A DNA stretch of 64,000 bases from JBCCGL01 sp039029275. GTDB lineage: Bacteria > Pseudomonadota > Gammaproteobacteria > JBCCGL01. The notes beneath the pieces were generated by a model that was not told where the DNA came from, did not search any database, and saw nothing but the letters and a program-made list of their open reading frames with translations. A program made the translations under genes and the position numbers. Positions within the stretch are counted from its first letter, which is position 1; the number at the start of each line of letters is the position of its first letter. The stretch covers positions 186,001 through 250,000 of the forward strand of contig JBCCGL010000006.1 of assembly GCA_039029275.1 (NCBI GenBank), given 5' to 3'. Shown in pieces: positions 17,624 to 26,094 of this stretch.

Positions 17624-18265
17624 CTAGGAATCGTCCTTAAGCTCGCGATACCGAGCCAGATCCTGCTCAAATTGATCCGCGGTGCGCTCGCGCTCTTCCA
17701 TTTTTTGCAGCATGTAGGTTTCCGAGCTATCAATCTGACGAAGCACCAGTTCACGCTCCTCGATCAATCGCGCGGGTGTCTCAACGTTGTCTTTTTCGTA
17801 GTTGGCAATTCGCTTCTCCAAAACGCCGAGCTTCTCACTCCAAGAGTTGATGCGTTTTTCGGATAGCAGGATTGCGCCGTCAATTGCCTGTAAACGGTCG
17901 TCGCGGGTCAGCAAGAGATCGCGCTCGGTCGTGAAGGTTTCCAGCAATATGTTGTCGCGATGTCGCGCACGCTGCTCTTCAAGCTGCTGCTCACGAATCG
18001 CTTCGGCTTCAGCGAGTTCTGCGGCGACCTCCTCGTCGGTTTTGGCGCGATTGATGGAATCGACCTCGAGCCCGCGTTCGTTCAATACCGAATGTGCGCT
18101 TTCAACCTTTGCCGGCGGTTTATCGCCGTAGTGGATATTGCCTTCCTCGTCTACCCACTTGTACACATTCGCCATTGCATGTGAGCTCATTGCCAGGGCG
18201 AGCGAAAGGATTGCAACCGCACTCAGCGGAACCTGAATGAACTGGTGAAATTTGCTTCGGCTCAT
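17624..18265 (-). CDS. DUF4124 domain-containing exported protein
   Basis: A 213-residue protein with a signal peptide (hydrophobic stretch LSAVAILSLALAMSSHAMA, about residues 13-32). The DUF4124 signature VYKWVDEEGNIHYGDKPP follows immediately after cleavage. The remainder (about residues 60-213) is very rich in Glu, Arg and Leu and reads as one or two long coiled-coil helices. DUF4124 proteins are periplasmic and of unknown function, common in gammaproteobacteria. It lies tail-to-tail with argB and 70 bases downstream of pyrE on the same strand. Confidence 0.85.
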   Translation of the reverse strand: MSRSKFHQFIQVPLSAVAILSLALAMSSHAMANVYKWVDEEGNIHYGDKPPAKVESAHSVLNERGLEVDSINRAKTDEEVAAELAEAEAIREQQLEEQRARHRDNILLETFTTERDLLLTRDDRLQAIDGAILLSEKRINSWSEKLGVLEKRIANYEKDNVETPARLIEERELVLRQIDSSETYMLQKMEERERTADQFEQDLARYRELKDDS

Positions 18266-18334
18266 ATACGCGAACTGAAAATGTGAATTCCTGTTGCTAA
18301 CCCTCAGAATATAGACCCGTTTTTGGAAAAAAAG

Positions 18335-18985
18335 TTAGATTCCGCACACTCCGTAACTTCGCTGATAATTTTCCACCGCGCCCAGTTGCGCGGAGTTAGC
18401 GGCGTCTTCACGCAAGAAGGCGATCAATTCCTGTAATGAGACTACATTAATGACACGCGCATTGTAACGCTGCTCGACCTCCTGAATAGCGGACAAATCA
18501 CCCTGACCGCGTTCCTGCCGATCGAGCGCGATGGCGACCGCGGCCAACTGCGCGCCGGCGGCGTTGATAATCTCCACGGACTCGCGAATAGCGGTGCCGG
18601 CGGTAATCACATCATCGACAATCAACACGCGCCCGTGCAGCGGTGCACCGACCAGTTGCCCGCCCTCGCCGTGGTCTTTTGCCTCTTTGCGATTAAAACA
18701 CCAGGGCACGTCACGGCCGTGATCGTTAGCCAGCGCGACAGCCGTTGTTGCCGCCAACGGGATGCCTTTGTACGCAGGGCCAAACAGCACGTCGAAGTCA
18801 AGATCTGCCGCGACAATCGCTTTAGCGTAAAACTTCCCCAGTGCTGCCAGCGCGGAACCGGTGTTGAAAAGCCCGGCATTAAAAAAATACGGGCTTTCAC
18901 GTCCGGATTTCAGCGTGAATTCGCCAAATTTAAGCACCTGTTCGTTTAGAGCAAACTCGATGAACTCGCGTTGGTAGTCGTGCAT
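18335..18985 (-). CDS. pyrE: Orotate phosphoribosyltransferase
   Basis: A 216-residue type I phosphoribosyltransferase. The PRPP-binding motif VLIVDDVITAGTA and the N-terminal KFGEFTLKSGRESPYFFN segment are both diagnostic of PyrE. It makes orotidine 5'-phosphate in pyrimidine synthesis. An upstream in-frame start at 19051 would run into the divergent exonuclease gene; ATG 18985 gives the standard N-terminus. Divergence from an exonuclease III/Crc-type gene is the arrangement seen in pseudomonads. Confidence 0.96.
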   Translation of the reverse strand: MHDYQREFIEFALNEQVLKFGEFTLKSGRESPYFFNAGLFNTGSALAALGKFYAKAIVAADLDFDVLFGPAYKGIPLAATTAVALANDHGRDVPWCFNRKEAKDHGEGGQLVGAPLHGRVLIVDDVITAGTAIRESVEIINAAGAQLAAVAIALDRQERGQGDLSAIQEVEQRYNARVINVVSLQELIAFLREDAANSAQLGAVENYQRSYGVCGI

Positions 18986-19092
18986 GGATTTGGTTGCTTC
19001 CGGTGTTCGCGCGCCTGCGCAGCTTCGGTATGATACAACGCTTACCGCCAAAGGCGCAGCGTCGCCACCGGCTATCAGATCGGAGAACCCGC

Positions 19093-19872
19093 TTGTTTCG
19101 TGTGATCACCCTGAATACCAACGGCATTCGCTCTGCCGCTCGCAAAGGCTTTTTTGACTGGCTCCCCAAACAGAAAGCCGATGTGGTTTGCATCCAGGAA
19201 ACCAAGGCCCAGATCGATCAGCTCAGCGATGAAATTTTCCACCCAAAGGGGTACCGCAGCTATTACCTTGACGCCGAGAAAAAAGGCTACAGCGGTGTCG
19301 CGCTTTACTGCAAAAACGAACCGCGCGAGGTGATTCGGGGTCTGGGCGATGAGCTGATCGACGCCGAAGGGCGCTATCTCGAAGCGCGCTTCGACAAGCT
19401 TTCGGTGATCTCGTTATATCTGCCGTCGGGTTCGTCCGGCGACGTCAGGCAGGAATTCAAGTACCGCATGATGGATATGTTCTTGCCGTATTTGAAATCG
19501 CTGAAACGCAAGCGGCGCGAATTTATCGTGTGCGGCGACTGGAATATTGCGCACAAGAACGAAGACATCCGCAATTGGAAAGGTAACAAGAAAAACTCCG
19601 GGTTTTTGCCCGAGGAGCGAGAGTGGCTGACGACCCTGTTTGATCAGGTCGGCTACATCGACGCTTTTCGTGAATTGCCACAGGAAGAGCACGAATACAC
19701 ATGGTGGTCGAACCGCGGACAGGCCTGGGCGAAAAATGTGGGATGGCGCATCGACTACCAGATCACCACGCCTGGTTTGAAGGGTAAAGTGAAGAGAACT
19801 GATATTTACCGCGACGAACGTTTTTCCGATCACGCGCCTCTAACAATCGATTACGATTTTTCCGCAGGCTAG
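19093..19872 (+). CDS. xthA: Exodeoxyribonuclease III, in the position of crc
   Basis: A 259-residue endonuclease/exonuclease/phosphatase-fold protein. Catalytic motifs are intact: CIQETKAQ (metal-binding Glu), CGDWNIAH (Asp-x-Asn), GWRIDY and the terminal SDHAPL (Asp-His). It should therefore be an active AP endonuclease/3'-5' exonuclease. The block RRKRRE-like segment KRKRREFIVCGD and the LYLPSGSSGD motif resemble the Crc regulator of Pseudomonas, which occupies the same site next to pyrE but has lost enzyme residues. Start chosen is TTG 19093, because GGAG at 19082-19085 sits seven bases upstream and the product then begins where ExoIII begins. Its stop overlaps that of ggt within a CTAG. 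Confidence 0.9.
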   Translation: MFRVITLNTNGIRSAARKGFFDWLPKQKADVVCIQETKAQIDQLSDEIFHPKGYRSYYLDAEKKGYSGVALYCKNEPREVIRGLGDELIDAEGRYLEARFDKLSVISLYLPSGSSGDVRQEFKYRMMDMFLPYLKSLKRKRREFIVCGDWNIAHKNEDIRNWKGNKKNSGFLPEEREWLTTLFDQVGYIDAFRELPQEEHEYTWWSNRGQAWAKNVGWRIDYQITTPGLKGKVKRTDIYRDERFSDHAPLTIDYDFSAG

Positions 19873-21413
19873 ATTGGAGTAAAACACCCGCCGCGTCGCT
19901 TATCACCCGCGCCGCCAATGTCGCCACGTGAACTGCGTGTAACCGCGTGCACACCGCCAAAAAACATATTGTGCTCGGCAAAAACGGTGGGGTTGGGAAA
20001 GTGCTCAGCAAGCTGATGGACGACAGCATCGTCGAATCCCGATTCAATACTGAGATGTTCATTTTCCAGATGCAATCGCGGCGCGCCGATGGCCACATCT
20101 ATCGGTAAGTCAAAATCCACCAAATTGCTGATGACCTGCAGCAGAGCCGAGCGAATTCGGTTGGAACCACCTGACCCAAGCGCCCAGCTTTGCCCGCTGC
20201 TCGCGCGTAAAATTGCGGGCGCCATCATTGAGGTCATGCGCTCATCACAGGTCCACGCGCCGAAACCGGCGGGGTTAAGGTCCTCCTCTCCCAGCATGTT
20301 ATTCAGCATAAACCCTGCGCCTGGCACGATATGTCCGTTCCCCTCACCGTTGGATACCGTCACCGCTGCGTGATTTCCGTCGCGGTCGATCACGCTGATG
20401 TGGGTGGTGCCTCGCAGCGCGGCGCTGCGCTCGGCACACTCCGCTTGATACGTGCCCAACAAGTCAGGATCGAGCAGATTTAGAATGTCATCGGGCGACT
20501 CAGGCGCGCAGCGCAAACGCGCACGACCGGTCAGTTGCATCGCCTGCGCCAGCGTCAGCAGGTGCCCGGCGCTTTCGCGCGACGTATGGCGTAGTCCCGT
20601 TGCCTCGAGTAACTGCAGCGCAAAGGCGATCAACACACCGCCCGAACTCGGCACTGGAGTGGCCGCGAACTGGTGATCGCGATACATGGTCAGAATAGGC
20701 TTACGACGCACAACGTCGTAGGAGGCAAGGTCATCGCGGACAAGATGCCCGCCCTCACTGCGGCACTGCTCGACCACGGCCGCAGCCACTTCGCCACGAT
20801 AAAACAAATCTGGCCCCTCTATCGCGAGCACTTCAAGCAGATCACCCATTTCGTCAAACGTAAGCCTGTCGCCTTTTTGCAACAAGGCTTCGCTCCTTGC
20901 ATCACCACAGAACAACGCGCGGGCGCCGGCTGTGTCTCGATAAATCGGTGCAACGACGCCAAGCAAATAGGCCTGATAGTCATTCAGGGCAACGCCGGCT
21001 CTGGCATGCGCGACCGCGGGCTGGAAAAGCTCAGACAGCGGGGCGCGGCCAAGATCGCGATGCACCTCGAACAACCCTTTGACGAGCCCGGGAGTCGCCG
21101 ACGCGCCCAATCCGATATGAAACGCCTGCGTCGCGTCACCGAAATTGACCTCGACCGGGTAGAAACTCTCTCCCTGCGGGTTTTTATTGCGCGGTGTGTG
21201 CACAAAAAAGTCGTAACTGCGCAACTCCCCGTCGGCAGTCATCGCGGTCAGGAATCCGCCTCCACCGAGAGAGGCCAACACCGGTTCGCAAACGCAGGCG
21301 GTGGCGACTGCTGCAATCGAGGCGTCGAAGGCGTTACCGCCCGCATGCAGCACGTCGGCGGCGGCTTGAGCGGTTAAGGGATGGCCAGCGGCAACGCCAG
21401 CGGTTGCACTCAT
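19869..21413 (-). CDS. Gamma-glutamyltransferase family protein (cytoplasmic-type)
   Basis: A 514-residue Ntn-hydrolase. The self-processing/catalytic threonine lies in RGTTHISVIDRDG, which starts the small subunit; large-subunit motifs such as GGNAFDASIA and GGGGFLTA are present. No signal peptide is visible, unlike periplasmic GGT, so a cytoplasmic role or a relative such as an acylase/cephalosporin-acylase-like hydrolase is possible. GGTs cleave or transfer the gamma-glutamyl group of glutathione and similar amides. The gene follows an NTF2-like gene by 15 bases, so they are probably co-transcribed. Confidence 0.82.
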   Translation of the reverse strand: MSATAGVAAGHPLTAQAAADVLHAGGNAFDASIAAVATACVCEPVLASLGGGGFLTAMTADGELRSYDFFVHTPRNKNPQGESFYPVEVNFGDATQAFHIGLGASATPGLVKGLFEVHRDLGRAPLSELFQPAVAHARAGVALNDYQAYLLGVVAPIYRDTAGARALFCGDARSEALLQKGDRLTFDEMGDLLEVLAIEGPDLFYRGEVAAAVVEQCRSEGGHLVRDDLASYDVVRRKPILTMYRDHQFAATPVPSSGGVLIAFALQLLEATGLRHTSRESAGHLLTLAQAMQLTGRARLRCAPESPDDILNLLDPDLLGTYQAECAERSAALRGTTHISVIDRDGNHAAVTVSNGEGNGHIVPGAGFMLNNMLGEEDLNPAGFGAWTCDERMTSMMAPAILRASSGQSWALGSGGSNRIRSALLQVISNLVDFDLPIDVAIGAPRLHLENEHLSIESGFDDAVVHQLAEHFPNPTVFAEHNMFFGGVHAVTRSSRGDIGGAGDKRRGGCFTPI

Positions 21414-21428
21414 GAATTCTGGGGGAAT

Positions 21429-21860
21429 TTAGTGCAGTACAACGTCGTCCTGCGTGACTTCGAGTTCGTCGTAGAACTGCTCGGGCTCAGGGGATGCGTG
21501 GTGCAGCATCATGCGCCAGCCGTCGCCCACGCGGTGATAAATATTGGTCGAAAGCATCACTCCGGTTAGCTGACCTTCAATGCTGATTTCCTCGCGTACG
21601 ACATGGATGGCAAGATGCTCGTCTTCGGTTGCCTGGATGTCTGTCAGCACAAACCTCAAGCCGACGCTGTTTTCCAGCACCTGCCGCCAGCCCTCGCGCA
21701 CCTGCTCCAGCCCCTGCAGACGCGGCGCACCGGGGTGAATGCAGACAACGCCGTCGTCGGTCGACCAAACATCCATCATTGCGTTGAAATCCCCGCGCTC
21801 AAACGCGTCATAAAACGCGCGCTCGGCTTTTTCGGGGGTCGCGTACAAATTGGCTGACAT
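21429..21860 (-). CDS. NTF2/SnoaL-like small protein
   Basis: A 143-residue protein with the cone-shaped NTF2/SnoaL fold pattern: an N-terminal helix EKAERAFYDAFERGDFNAMMDVW, a strand with HPGAPRL, and a C-terminal strand pair ending with WRMMLHHASPEP. Relatives include YybH-type and DUF4440 ketosteroid-isomerase-like proteins; the role is often unknown. ATG 21860 is chosen over GTG 21866 because an AGGTG motif lies directly upstream. It leads a two-gene unit with the gamma-glutamyltransferase. Confidence 0.72.
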   Translation of the reverse strand: MSANLYATPEKAERAFYDAFERGDFNAMMDVWSTDDGVVCIHPGAPRLQGLEQVREGWRQVLENSVGLRFVLTDIQATEDEHLAIHVVREEISIEGQLTGVMLSTNIYHRVGDGWRMMLHHASPEPEQFYDELEVTQDDVVLH

Positions 21861-21989
21861 GAACACCTGCTATTTCGCAAAATGGTGCGGGAATAATACA
21901 CCGCATTCGATTTTTCGTGATTTAAGGACGAAATGTGGGGGCGAGCGGACAGTTTACAAGTCACGACATCAATCGTGACCAACTCGACG

Positions 21990-22442
21990 TTACCAGGGGT
22001 AGACTTTTTCTTTCTTGCGTTTCTTCGGCTTATCGGCAGAGGGATCCGTCGACGGCGACTCGACCGGAATATGCTCCGGCATCAATGGCGCATCCCAGTC
22101 AACGGCGTCCTGCTCGGCTGCGAGCAAGGCTTCGGCGTTATCTGTCATCTCGTATGTGTCGTCGAGCTGCCCCGCACGTGATGCCAGCGACGACGGCTCG
22201 GCGGGTCCCATCGAATCGACGATATATCCGCCTGTAGCCAACTGCTCGAAATGGGACTCGTCGTAATCCATATCGGCCAACGCTTCGATCAATTCGCCAA
22301 CCGTCTGTTGCCCGTCAATCAACAACAGCAGGGTCCGCAAATAGGTTGGCAACCGGTTAGCGCGCGTGGCAATCTCCTCGCGCCCCAAACCGGTCTTGAG
22401 ATAGACCGTTTCACCCGGGCCGACGTTACGCACGGCGCTCAC
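21990..22442 (-). CDS. Conserved-looking protein of unknown function
   Basis: About 150 residues in two parts. The first 75 form a compact helical domain: a basic stretch GREEIATRANRLP, then a hydrophobic TLLLLIDGQQTVGEL and an acidic helix. That pattern recalls small winged-helix-like or regulatory domains in proteobacterial hypothetical proteins. The second half is acidic and proline-rich, ending in a lysine-rich tail KPKKRKKEK and then YPW. No catalytic motif is recognisable. GTG 22442 is chosen because GGTGGG-type purine sequence lies just upstream. It stands alone; function unknown. Confidence 0.6.
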   Translation of the reverse strand: MSAVRNVGPGETVYLKTGLGREEIATRANRLPTYLRTLLLLIDGQQTVGELIEALADMDYDESHFEQLATGGYIVDSMGPAEPSSLASRAGQLDDTYEMTDNAEALLAAEQDAVDWDAPLMPEHIPVESPSTDPSADKPKKRKKEKVYPW

Positions 22443-22463
22443 GTGTAGACACCCACCACGCAA

Positions 22464-22751
22464 TCACAGTTGCGCTGATTTGATGAGTGACCAAGTGTTT
22501 CCACTCGCCTTGTGGAGCGTTTGTTCATGGTGGATCAAAGTTGTTGAGCGTTTGCTCTGATACTAACGATGTGGCCCAGATCAATGGTAAAAGTTAACCG
22601 ACAACCGGCTCAATTTTGCTGATTAACGTGATTTTGACGCCACAAATCTAGCAGTCAGTGCTGAAATCAGCCGCGATACGCGTCACATTTGGAGTTTGCT
22701 ACGATACCCTTTCGCGTCAGTTATAACCCCTTGATTCAGGAATTTTGATCG
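22464..22751. other. Non-coding divergent promoter interval with a short direct repeat
   Basis: No gene seen in these 288 bases between two divergent genes. The nine-base word GAGCGTTTG occurs twice, at about 22516 and 22544, so it could be a regulator site, though two short copies are weak evidence. No convincing -35/-10 pair with good spacing was found for the YrfG-like gene. Confidence 0.3.
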
Positions 22752-23417
22752 GTGAAACACAATTCACTGCCGCTTAACTGGGAAACCATCGACACCGTGT
22801 TACTCGACATGGACGGAACCCTGCTTGATTTGCATTTCGACACCTACTTTTGGTGTGAGCACTTACCCCGCACGATCAGCCAGCGCGACGGGCGCGACTT
22901 TGAATCCACGCGCAATTCTGTCGTCCCACAACTACGGGCCGCGATTGGCACGCTGGAGTTCTACTGCATTGATTATTGGAGCGACTATTTTTCGCTGGAT
23001 ATCCTTGCCCTGAAAACCGAGGTGGCGGATAGAATTGCATTGCGCGACGGCGCTCGCGAGTTTCTCGATTTTCTCAAGCTGAGCCGCAAAACCGTCTTAC
23101 TCACAACTAACGCACACCGCGCCACGGTTGACCTGAAAATGACGAGAACCGGTTTGCGCGCCTGTTTCGACGGGATAAGCTGCTCGCACGAACTCGGCTA
23201 CGCCAAGGAACACGCCGCATTCTGGCCGCAGTTCCGCGAGATGTGGGACATCGACTACTCGCGATGCCTGTTTATCGACGACACCCCGCGTGTGCTGCGA
23301 GCCGCTCAGGCCGTCGGCATCACCCAATTGCTGAGCATTACCAAACCCGACAGCCAGTCGCCCCCGCAAGAGCCCGAGGGATTTATTCAAACCAATGATT
23401 TCAGGGAGTTGTACTAA
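22752..23417 (+). CDS. yrfG: HAD-superfamily GMP/IMP nucleotidase, YrfG-like
   Basis: A 221-residue HAD hydrolase with motif I LLDMDGTLL (catalytic Asp pair), motif II LLTTNAH, motif III around the GYAKEH lysine, and motif IV CLFIDDTPR. The extra cap-region pattern and N-terminal LNWETIDTV fit YrfG, a purine 5'-mononucleotidase preferring GMP/IMP, better than phosphoglycolate phosphatases. Translation starts at GTG 22752. The gene is convergent with the gsp cluster. Confidence 0.8.
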   Translation: MKHNSLPLNWETIDTVLLDMDGTLLDLHFDTYFWCEHLPRTISQRDGRDFESTRNSVVPQLRAAIGTLEFYCIDYWSDYFSLDILALKTEVADRIALRDGAREFLDFLKLSRKTVLLTTNAHRATVDLKMTRTGLRACFDGISCSHELGYAKEHAAFWPQFREMWDIDYSRCLFIDDTPRVLRAAQAVGITQLLSITKPDSQSPPQEPEGFIQTNDFRELY

Positions 23418-23563
23418 AACGGCTCAAAAGCGAACAACTTTTGCGACCGGGTGGATAAAAATCGAGGGCGGTCGCCAGTGCAAGGCGAGTTGTGGCAAGC
23501 GGTCCGAGAATATGAGCGAAAAAACAACTGATGTGAGGCGCGATTCAACCCGGTCTGTTTGAT

Positions 23564-24316
23564 CTAGAACAGATCGGACAGACGACCATTCTGCCGCAAC
23601 CGGTAACTCCCATCGCCGCCTTTTCGCCCGAGCAAACCCAGCGTGCCATCCAGATCAGCCGGTGCATTGGCACGCGGTTTCAGGCGCACGTCTGCGCGAT
23701 AAGTCCCGCGCTTGTTCACATCGACCTTGCCAGTGATTTGCACCTGTCCGCCGTTATTTGTCAGCTCGGCGGTGTGGCCGTCGTTGTTGGGCGTGATTGT
23801 CACGGTAACAGTGCCAAGCTCAGCTTGCGCGGGTGACTTAAGCGCGGCATTGCGCCAGATAATATCGCCTCGCAAACGCTCGGGCTGCTGGTTAACGAAC
23901 AACCAGTCCTCGACCGCTAGATCAACATCTCCGGACAGGTCAACCAGATCGCCGGGAATCATCTTCGCCAGCGTTGCCGCGTTGAGAGTAAGAGCGCCAT
24001 CGGTGACCAACATATCGCCGCCGAGGGAGCGCGCGACAGTTGCAATGCCGTCGCCGCCAAAGATCGAAAAGTCGATATTCGCGCCGACGCGTCCGCTGAA
24101 CAACAGCAAGGGATTCACCTGCCAGCCGACGTCCTGCACACGATTTGCGCCAACGCTGACCGCACGCGCCGCGCCGCGCCAGATCGTGCCGGACGGGCTA
24201 TGCACAACAGCGGGCGCGGTTTCTACATTGGCCAGCACCACCGACGCAGGAAAGCGCAGAACCACCGTGATCACAAACGCCAGAAGCACCAGCAGAATGA
24301 CGTTACGAATTTTCAC
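23564..24316 (-). CDS. gspN: Type II secretion system protein N
   Basis: A 250-residue inner-membrane protein. One N-terminal helix (NVILLVLLAFVITVVLRFP) is followed by a beta-rich periplasmic domain containing the GTIWRGAA motif typical of GspN. GspN is an accessory factor of the secretion machine, found in some T2SS. It is last in the gspG-to-N run, 13 bases after gspM. Length and hydropathy fit the family. Confidence 0.87.
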   Translation of the reverse strand: MKIRNVILLVLLAFVITVVLRFPASVVLANVETAPAVVHSPSGTIWRGAARAVSVGANRVQDVGWQVNPLLLFSGRVGANIDFSIFGGDGIATVARSLGGDMLVTDGALTLNAATLAKMIPGDLVDLSGDVDLAVEDWLFVNQQPERLRGDIIWRNAALKSPAQAELGTVTVTITPNNDGHTAELTNNGGQVQITGKVDVNKRGTYRADVRLKPRANAPADLDGTLGLLGRKGGDGSYRLRQNGRLSDLF

Positions 24317-24329
24317 GCATCCGACCCGG

Positions 24330-24812
24330 TCAGCCGCCTTCGACCGTTACCCGCGCACTGACAACGCCGCCATCACGCCGGCTGACATTGGCATTGGTCA
24401 CACTGAGCCCGTGCTGTGCCTGCAAAGAACCCAGCACGCGCACCAGTTTGTCGAAATCGACTTCTGAAAATTGCACGCGCGCGCCTTTTTTGTCCTTGCC
24501 TGCGGGCTCTACGCGAGTGGCGGCACCGCTTATTCCCGCCTTGCGGATTTCCTGATCGAGCAACACGTAAGCAGCCTGATTGCTATTTTTTCTGACCGAA
24601 CTGCCACCACCCTGACTTTTTACCTTAGCCGCACTTTCGAGCATCCACTGCAGGGTTTCGTGTTTGGCCGCGACGCTTACGCGGCGATCGCCCAGCCCGG
24701 TGGCGAGCGGATGAATCAGGAGCGCGTAGACCATGACAATGACGACCAGCGCCGCAAGCGCGAGGACAATCTTCTGATCGCGAGGCGTTTGCCGAAGATA
24801 CCATTCTTTCAT
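24330..24812 (-). CDS. gspM: Type II secretion system protein M
   Basis: A 160-residue bitopic membrane protein. It starts MKEWYLRQTPRDQKIVLALA with one transmembrane helix at about residues 17-37, then a periplasmic ferredoxin-like domain. GspM partners GspL in the assembly platform that couples the ATPase GspE to pseudopilus growth. A longer frame to 24908 overlaps gspL; ATG 24812, just beyond the gspL stop (24817), gives the normal N-terminus. Confidence 0.9.
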   Translation of the reverse strand: MKEWYLRQTPRDQKIVLALAALVVIVMVYALLIHPLATGLGDRRVSVAAKHETLQWMLESAAKVKSQGGGSSVRKNSNQAAYVLLDQEIRKAGISGAATRVEPAGKDKKGARVQFSEVDFDKLVRVLGSLQAQHGLSVTNANVSRRDGGVVSARVTVEGG

Positions 24813-24816
24813 CGCG

Positions 24817-26022
24817 CTACCTCGGATTGATGCGAACGCGGCCACGCACGCGATCGCCCTCTTTATTGGCCGACTGGATCGACGCCGTGAGCTTGCCGCC
24901 GGAGTCAATGCGCTTTTTCAGAGCGTCGAATTGATCAAGTCGGGCGGCTTCGATTTCGATGTCCATGCGACCGTCGCGGTAGTTAATACTGTTGAGCGCG
25001 ATGTCCTTATCCGCACTGATCGCCTTGCTTACGTCGCCAAACGAGGCGATAAAACCGCCGCCACCGCTGCCCAGATCGCGCAGTTTCAAGCGCATTTGCT
25101 TGGCTGGGTCGGGCACATTCCGCGCATTCGGGAAGGCGGAAATATACACGTCACGAATGTCGTTGGTCAGCTGCGTTTCCTGTTGCCCGAGACGAACGTA
25201 TTCAACTGCCGAGCTTCCGCCCCAGATCAGAACCAGTAACAGCAACAGCACGCCGGTCATTTTCCACGGTTTGAGGTGCTTGCCAAACTGCTGTCGACGA
25301 CTGTAGTCGCCCTGCAGCAAATCGATGCGCGGCGTCTCCAGCCCACGCGCAAATACTTCAATGGTGTTACTGCAATTCGCGGTTGCGGTTGCAATTGTCA
25401 TCGGCGGTTTTTCGGTGTTGCCGACGTTGTACACATTGAGTTTTCGCGGCGCATCGTCTTTGGCCTCGCGCAGCGCGCGATCCAGAATCGGCGAGAAGTT
25501 GGATGTCTCGACGGTAAATCCTGCGTAATCCCGCTGGCGCAAAATCGTGCGGCCGTTCGCGAGTACTGCGCACCACGGGTTATTCTCGTCATCCTGGATA
25601 ATCGGTACTGCCAGCGGTTCGGGCACCATCGCACCCGGGTGCAGGCCAGCGTCTTCACACTGTTGTTTGAGCGTGTCCATGCACTCGCGACTCACAATTG
25701 CGACCGGATAGTGCTGATCATCGTCGGGTTTGCCAATGGCGAAATGCAGATCGTCGACGTCGTCGACCAGGCTTTCCTCCAACGAGAACGGAATCGCCTT
25801 TTTAGCTTGTGCCGCGCTGCCGGTCGGAACCTGCGCCTGCGTAAGAAGCACGTCTTCGCCTGAGCAGATGACGGTCACGCGACGACCGGTTGCGTGGTTT
25901 GCAGCCTCCGCCAGGGTCGACTCGACAACGCCGCCATCGATCAGGCCTTGTTCATCGAGCACCGCCCATTCCGCCAGATCAATGCCGGTCTTGGGAATGC
26001 GTATGAGTAGAGATTCTGCCAA
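24817..26022 (-). CDS. gspL: Type II secretion system protein L
   Basis: A 401-residue assembly-platform protein. The N-terminal cytoplasmic actin-like domain (about residues 1-245) includes KKAIPFSLEESLVDDVDD, which binds GspE. A single membrane helix (MTGVLLLLLVLIWGGSSAV) follows and then a periplasmic domain. It starts at TTG 26022, with a purine-rich but distant ribosome-binding site. A 72-base gap separates it from gspK; a TATAAT hexamer lies in that gap, so gspL-M-N may have an additional promoter. Confidence 0.92.
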   Translation of the reverse strand: MAESLLIRIPKTGIDLAEWAVLDEQGLIDGGVVESTLAEAANHATGRRVTVICSGEDVLLTQAQVPTGSAAQAKKAIPFSLEESLVDDVDDLHFAIGKPDDDQHYPVAIVSRECMDTLKQQCEDAGLHPGAMVPEPLAVPIIQDDENNPWCAVLANGRTILRQRDYAGFTVETSNFSPILDRALREAKDDAPRKLNVYNVGNTEKPPMTIATATANCSNTIEVFARGLETPRIDLLQGDYSRRQQFGKHLKPWKMTGVLLLLLVLIWGGSSAVEYVRLGQQETQLTNDIRDVYISAFPNARNVPDPAKQMRLKLRDLGSGGGGFIASFGDVSKAISADKDIALNSINYRDGRMDIEIEAARLDQFDALKKRIDSGGKLTASIQSANKEGDRVRGRVRINPR

Positions 26023-26077
26023 AGGAGTGTGTTATTCCGTCGGGAAATTTCGGGGGTAACTATATAGTAAATCAAGG

Positions 26078-26083
26078 ATTATA
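26078..26083 (-). promoter_or_regulatory. Possible -10 element upstream of gspL
   Basis: A perfect TATAAT on the minus strand in the gspK-gspL gap, about 56 bases before the gspL start. No good -35 hexamer is found at 16-18 bases, so the promoter is weakly supported. Confidence 0.25.
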
Positions 26084-26094
26084 GAACATACCGG

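Noticed and set aside
20673..21377. A 234-codon plus-strand frame over the gamma-glutamyltransferase gene
   Set aside because: Antisense to conserved Ntn-hydrolase motifs and lacking a ribosome-binding site.
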